A program made the position numbers and the translations under genes. From NCBI GenBank assembly GCA_027625915.1, contig JANTQA010000036.1, forward strand, positions 1,793,501-1,857,500: DNA of 64,000 nt. Reading direction: 5' to 3'. This DNA is from Anaeramoeba flamelloides. Lineage: Eukaryota > Metamonada > Anaeramoebidae. Under the pieces are notes generated by a model that was given only the letters and a program-made list of their open reading frames with translations, was not told where the DNA came from and ran no database searches. The first letter of the stretch is position 1, and every line of letters starts with the position of its first letter. Shown here in pieces: positions 59,801 through 64,000 of the stretch.

Positions 59801-62800
59801 CAAACAACAATTTTTTAATTATAAAAATACTACAAGTTGTCCTAAATTTTATCAGCTTTTAAATCACGACTAATTGTTAATAAAGATATTAGTGGGTTCG
59901 AAGATATCTTTGTTAAGTCATGATAACGTTTCAAAAATCGATTATTTTTATCAAATCGCGATATTTTAGAAAATCACGATAATATCACAAAATAGCGATA
60001 TAATCACAAAATCGCGATATTTTAGAAAATCGTGATAATATCACAAATAGCTATATTCTATCAAACCACGATAATTATGTAAAAAAATCGTGATAATTGT
60101 CAAAATATCATGATAAAAATTAAATCACGATATAAATGTTGATGGTCTTTGAGGCTAATTAAGCAATATTTTTACAAAAGGAAAAATTTTGTTTGATCAA
60201 AAAACAAGATCCGTTGAAAAAAAAATTATTCTTTTAAAAAACAACAAAAAAGATACTTGATTCAATCAAAGATCAGATCAAAGAGTTTTCGTTGTATTTT
60301 ATTTTGATTTGGTTGATAGATCAATCTATCGATCCTTTTAGATCAACAAACGTAATAAAAAAAGGCAAATAAATAGTTTCTCAGTCAATCGTGGTGTTCT
60401 AAATTGCGTTGAATAAAAAGGCTTCTAAAACAAGCCCTTCACGTCTTCTTTAAAGAATGTGTTTCTTGGGTTAAAATATTTTCTTTATTCTTTGAAAGCT
60501 GAAAAGGGTTAGAATAACTTTTCAAAAGCCTTCTATACAACCAAGCCAAATTATCACCAATTATTAAGATTGTTTGTACCTTTGTTTTCTTCTTTTATTT
60601 CTTCTTCTTCTTCTGATATCTTCGTATTGTACAGAAAACAGAACATAGAGTTTAAAGGCTTTTTTTTTTTTCGATCGATCACCAATAAGAAGGAAAATTA
60701 CTCTTTATTTATTTTGGTTATTTAACTTGTGAAGAGAATACCCCCATTTAAAAAAAATACATCTATTTCATATTCAATTGTATTGTTGAAATGGATAACT
60801 ATTTGTTTGATCATAAAATTCACAGTGAATTTTACTATTTTGTAAAAAAAATGAAAAGAAAAAAATTTGTTTTTCCAACTACAAAAAATTTCATTCCGTT
60901 TATAAAGCTTTATTTCTTTCAAAACTTTCAAACACTTGAAGGTACTTGTCAAAACCCTTTCAAATATTTCCTAACAATTTTTAAAGGGTAAAAGCGTTGT
61001 AAAAGTGTCAAAACTTTGTAAAATTCATTGACCTTTTTTGTAAGGCGATTTTGAAAAAAAGAAATAGTTTTCGATTTTGCGATTTTTTCTTTAATTGCTA
61101 TTTTTCTTTATCACGATTTTATGATTTTTTGTGGATAAAGTAGTACTAATCGCCATTTTTTCAGATTATCGCGAATTTATTGCGAAATATCCTAATAATT
61201 TAAGTTATAATCAAACCCTCCATTGTTACCAATATCATGGTATTTTTATTGAATATCACAATTTGTATCAATATCATGCTGTTATCGAATATTGTGGTTA
61301 TATATAAACCCCAATTCAAAATTTTTAACACACCAAAATTCGATTTGTGAAAAAAAAAAACTTATTTAATCAATTCAAGAAGATTTACCAAATTAGAACC
61401 ATTCGCTAATTGAAATACTAACACTTGTTTATAAATTACAATACTCACAAAACAATAAATAAATAATTATCAATACAAATAAATCATGGGTGTGTTAAAA
61501 ATTTTGGAGAGAGCAAAATAAAAAAATACATTATAAATTTGTTGAAATTCTATTAGGAATATTGATCAAAAAAATGGATAGATACCAATAAACTAATTTT
61601 ATTTGAGTTCTTCTATTGGGAACAACTCAACTTTAACATAATATCAATTGTTCAAAAAAATTTTGATCCAACGAAACAAATTTAGTAATTCAAAAAATGA
61701 AATGAAAACAAAAACTCAAAGATGAAAAAATGATTTTCATATTTTCCAAAAATCAAAATTATTTCTAATTTGAATGAAATTGTATCTTTGTGATTGTTTG
61801 GAACGCTTTAGCTGTGTGGAAAATTTTGAATTTTAGTTTAGTTATCTAGATTTAATAATCAAAATCACGATTTTTTTTAACGATATCGTGATAGGAAATA
61901 GAAATCGTCCATTACTAAATTATCTCAAAAGGGGCTTAAGGAGAAAGGGGAATGAAATTATTTATAAAAAAATATATTTCTAATATAAAAAATTTTAAAA
62001 ATCTGAAAAAAAAAGTAGGAGTGTTAGAAAATTTTCAAAATTTATTTTTTCCAACAATAAAATCTAATCTATAACCAAAAGGATGTATAAATTTATTTTA
62101 AAGTATCCTTCTTAAACACAATCTTAATATGGCTATTTAAATTTCCAAAATTGTTTTATTTATTGAGAAAAGGGAGTAATTAAAGAAAAATTATCAAAAT
62201 AAAAAAAGAGAAAAAAAATAATATCCAAAATTGTTCTTCATCATTTATTGGTTATTTTTAATATTAATGGAATTTGTTTGTTCGTATGGAATTGTTTTAA
62301 TTAAAAGATACAAAATTTTATGATTACAATTTTATAGGATATTTTTTTAGTTGAAAATTGGTATTTATTATTTTTTTTTTTTGATTTTTAAAAAAGGTTT
62401 TCCTACGAGGTTTAATCTTGGGAAAATTTTTGAATAGAATGAGAAAACTTATAACTATATTTTATTGTTTAAAAAATCGTTTGTATCCTTGACATAATTT
62501 CTGTTTTTATTATTCAATTTAATATATCTCATTTTGTACAAAAAAAAGTATATAATTTTTTTTGTATTTTTCGAAAATATTTTGATGAGCATATTTTGAA
62601 ATATACCTAATAGATGTACAGTTTCAATTAGTATTAATGTTTAACTTAATTTCATATTACCAGTTTAAGAATAGGACTTTCATTTAAAAAGAAAATATTA
62701 TATGAAACAAAAAAAAAACACACCAACTAATCAGTTTTTTTGGAAATTACTTTAATTAACATTTTAAGTTTGATTTTGAAAATTGAAATAAAAAAAAATA

Positions 62801-64000
62801 TCAAATTATCAATGATAAAATAACAGATACCTTAATTTAACTTTTTTTTTAATTCCTTTAATGATTTTTTTCATCAAAATATAATTTTTAAAATTTGAAA
62901 TAAATAAATAATTAATAATACAATGAATTTATTTGAAATAATATTCAAAATTTTGATAAAAAATAATAAAAAAAATATAATTAAGGAACTTTTCAAAAAG
63001 TTTTTTTTGTGTGAAAGATATTCATTAATTTCATATTTACCTTTTATACGTGTTAAGTAGTACTCCGAAAATCAACTCTTTCTTCAGGAACTTGAAGAAA
63101 TCTTACAAAAAAAAGATCCTTTAACTCGAACTTTGTAAAATTTAAAATACATTGAAGTGGATTGTGACAACAAAAAATAGGCGTTCTTATAAGCAAAGTT
63201 TAAGGTTTTTTAAAGAAAATTTTTAAAATTTAACTATTATTGTTTAAATTTTTGAATCAAAAAAGATCCTTTAAATCGAAATTTATTTTTGTACAAAATT
63301 TTTGCAAAATTTCTTCAAGTTTGAGAAGAAAGAGTTGATTTTCGGAGTACTACTTAACACGTATAAAAGGTAAATATGAAATTAATGAATATCCTTAAAA
63401 TTTTTTCTCTCAAGATTAAAATTCTTTTTTTGTTTGAGTATATAATTTGATTATTTGTATTTTTTGTTTCTTTCGAGAGTCTTAATTAATTGGAGCTCAT
63501 TTGTCAAATGAAAAAGAAAAAAAAATAATAATAACCAAAATGGGTGCTTAGTTAAGAAGGGAGACTACAGTATCCTTTATATGGCAAAATGACGTTTTGT
63601 AATAAAATTTAATATCAAAACTAAAGAAAAGTCAAACCTCTAAATATTTTGATAGCATATTTAACAAATGGGCAACATAACCAAAGGCACTTGCAATCAT
63701 TTCAGGGTCATATTTTTCAAAATCATTAATTGGTAGTGGTATTCCAGAGATTGTTAAAATGTTGCTGTCTTTTTGTTCTTTGATTGGGAAAATCATTCTT
63801 AAATCTCTTAGCATGTTTTCTTTTCGAGCAACAATACAGGCCATGATTCTGTTTCTTTTTTTCCATACATGCTCCATTTCTCTTTCTTGGTTTTGTAATT
63901 CGTTTTTCCTTTCTTTTAATTCTTGGATATTTTCAACCAGCTTTCTAGTCTTTGGGATTAATGGATCTTTACGCTTTTTTAATTCTTGTCTTTTTTCAGA
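56870..64000 (-). CDS. UVRAG/Vps38-Atg14-type autophagy protein, C-terminal part (runs off the window)
   Basis: Exons on the minus strand: 64000-63638 (open at the edge), 57627-57548, 57445-57367, 57254-57175 and 57056-56870, all phase-consistent, giving 262 residues to a TAA stop. The first part is a coiled coil (LVENIQELKERKNELQNQ) followed by LTISGIPLPINDFEKYD and IASAFGYVAHLLNMLSKYLE. The next exons give TPLRYPVNPRGSRSTIRDE, FPLYLKNVQNERFQVAVLMI, NKNIQQ and LNSRHLNIISKKH. This is the conserved UVRAG order: ALGYVAHLV, PLRYPI, GSRS, FPLY, LLNKNIEQL, LLNS. By family knowledge it is the Vps38/UVRAG subunit of class III PI3-kinase (with Vps34, Vps15 and Beclin), acting in endosome and autophagosome maturation. 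The last exon is Asn/Lys/Gln-rich and family-specific. Two donors are GTTTG rather than GTAAG. The first intron here is 6010 bases and full of repeats. Confidence 0.9.
57840..58370 (+). mobile_element. LINE 3' end interrupted by a foldback insertion
   Basis: TTTACTCCTC-TGTTT-AGG at 57845 and TGGATAATTTTTAATTTGGT at 58226 are contiguous in the copy at 21655 but are split here by about 355 bases (57868-58225). The remaining 58226-58360 matches the LINE 3' end through the CACAATAAATAAATAAAT tail. It lies in the 6 kb UVRAG intron. Confidence 0.75.
57868..58225. mobile_element. Foldback element made of repeated AGGTTTTCTTGAG units
   Basis: TTGAGTTTTCTATTTATTTA and its inverse alternate several times (57930-58060), with palindromes around TCGATTTTC-like centres. 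A GC-richer edge at 57870-57892 contains GTGCCGCCGAGTGCC. The nested arms can form a branched hairpin. No coding frame. Confidence 0.7.
59225..59610 (+). other. Decayed coding-like stretch in the UVRAG intron
   Basis: Plus-strand frame from about 59246 reads NIDYTPLKYSQRRTGNFSAI before a stop. After a frame change, EEDGDEEEYKSSLNYWLYG is followed by several in-frame stops. The composition is protein-like but no family is recognised. It is on the strand opposite the host gene and probably an old mobile-element gene. Confidence 0.3.
59880..61220. mobile_element. CGCGATA-repeat element, copy 2
   Basis: Direct-orientation match to 43475-44800. The CGCGATA/ATCACGATAA array (59930-60140) is followed by the shared body (AACAACAAAAAAGATACTTG; CAATCAAAGATCAGATCAAA; GATCGATC box), then GTGTCAAAACTTTGTAAAATT and a second short GCGATA block. 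The long left inverted arm of copy 1 (43090-43260) is absent here. It sits in the 6 kb UVRAG intron. Confidence 0.75.
60722..60952 (-). other. Conserved reading frame in the CGCGATA element, copy 2
   Basis: The frame ends IKQIVIHFNNTIEYEIDVFF and then NGGILFTS plus stop, parallel to 44303-44512 in copy 1, with substitutions but no stop. It shares its 3' half, not its beginning, with copy 1. Possible transposase exon; function unproven. Confidence 0.35.
61309..61512. mobile_element. Short MITE with AAAATTTTTAACACACC ends
   Basis: CAAAATTTTTAACACACC at 61317-61334 is inverted at 61490-61508 (GGGTGTGTTAAAAATTTTGG), enclosing about 150 bases. It is about 200 bp, AT-rich and non-coding. Confidence 0.7.
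61513..62069. other. Non-coding intron sequence
   Basis: No gene or element supported. Part of the 6 kb UVRAG intron. Confidence 0.4.
62070..62750. mobile_element. Mariner-like MITE, copy B, with an inserted LINE tail
   Basis: Diverged match to 13281-13875: AAATTTATTTTAAAGTATCC, CTTAAACACAATCTTAATAT, TTTTTTTAGTTGAAAATTGG, and a right end CAGTTTTTTTGGAAATTAC. The left terminus is eroded. It is interrupted at 62156-62223 by a short LINE 3' end. Confidence 0.7.
62156..62223 (-). mobile_element. 68-bp LINE tail insertion with 12-bp target duplication
   Basis: TCCAAAATTGTT occurs at 62144-62155 and again at 62224-62235, flanking a 68-bp insert that is the reverse complement of the LINE 3' end (TTATTTATTGAGAAAAGGGA matches the tail end). 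The sister MITE copy at 13355 has a single TCCAATTTGTT at this point, the empty site. Confidence 0.85.
63017..63393. repeat. Perfect 69-bp inverted repeat (foldback), 377 bp overall
   Basis: 63017-63085 and 63325-63393 are exact reverse complements over 69 bases (for example ACGTGTTAAGTAGTACTCCG against CGGAGTACTACTTAACACGT). Imperfect pairing extends about 22 bases further inward (AACTTGAAGAAAT). The 200-odd base loop holds two copies of AAAAAAGATCCTTTAA in direct orientation. Perfect arms in such a diverging region suggest a recent insertion or ongoing correction. It lies in the 6 kb UVRAG intron. Confidence 0.9.

Overview
The window is a very AT-rich eukaryotic nuclear contig. It has spliced genes, proteins full of Lys, Asn, Gln, Ser and Glu runs, many (TA)n and homopolymer tracts, and dense short transposable elements. 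Gene content (an ACAP-type ArfGAP, a UVRAG/Vps38-type autophagy subunit, PH-like and PAS proteins, a lone 5S rRNA gene) suggests a free-living or anaerobic amoeba such as Anaeramoeba. That placement is inference from protein style, not proof. Standard stop codons fit every gene model.

Layout. 1-6058 is non-coding with three small repeat elements. 6059-18674 (+) is one gene of five exons coding a 910-residue BAR-PH-ArfGAP-ankyrin protein, with introns of 103, 4582, 2707 and 2491 bases. 18675-22710 holds a LINE relic. 22711-27789 (-) is a Ser-rich/Lys-rich gene whose two visible exons are 4.2 kb apart. 27790-28254 is a likely divergent promoter, followed by a coding-like but unfinished or decayed block on + (28255-28972) that contains an 88-nt hairpin. 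29.0-34.2 kb holds MITEs and a mariner relic. 34243-37712 (-) codes a protein with four PH-like segments separated by charged low-complexity linkers. 42258-48992 (+) is a PAS-domain gene whose introns are filled by foldback elements. 49363-49483 (+) is a 5S rRNA gene. 52192-54069 (-) is the last exon of an acidic Ser/Lys-rich coiled-coil protein. 54.3-56.0 kb is a decayed LINE reverse transcriptase. 56870 to the window edge (-) is the C-terminal half of a UVRAG-like gene with a 6.0 kb intron.

Two themes stand out. First, introns are bimodal, either about 65-260 bases or 2.5-6 kb, and the long ones are filled with MITEs, foldback elements and LINE tails. Simple ORF calling therefore hides most small exons. 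I recovered these by matching splice phase to protein family alignment. Second, the repeats are layered: a MITE inside a MITE, a 68-bp LINE tail with a 12-bp target duplication inside a MITE, and a foldback element inside a LINE tail. This gives a relative insertion history. Two gene products act at membranes: the ArfGAP on Arf GTPases and curved membranes, and the UVRAG homologue in the class III PI3-kinase complex. No sign was seen that neighbouring genes form one pathway.
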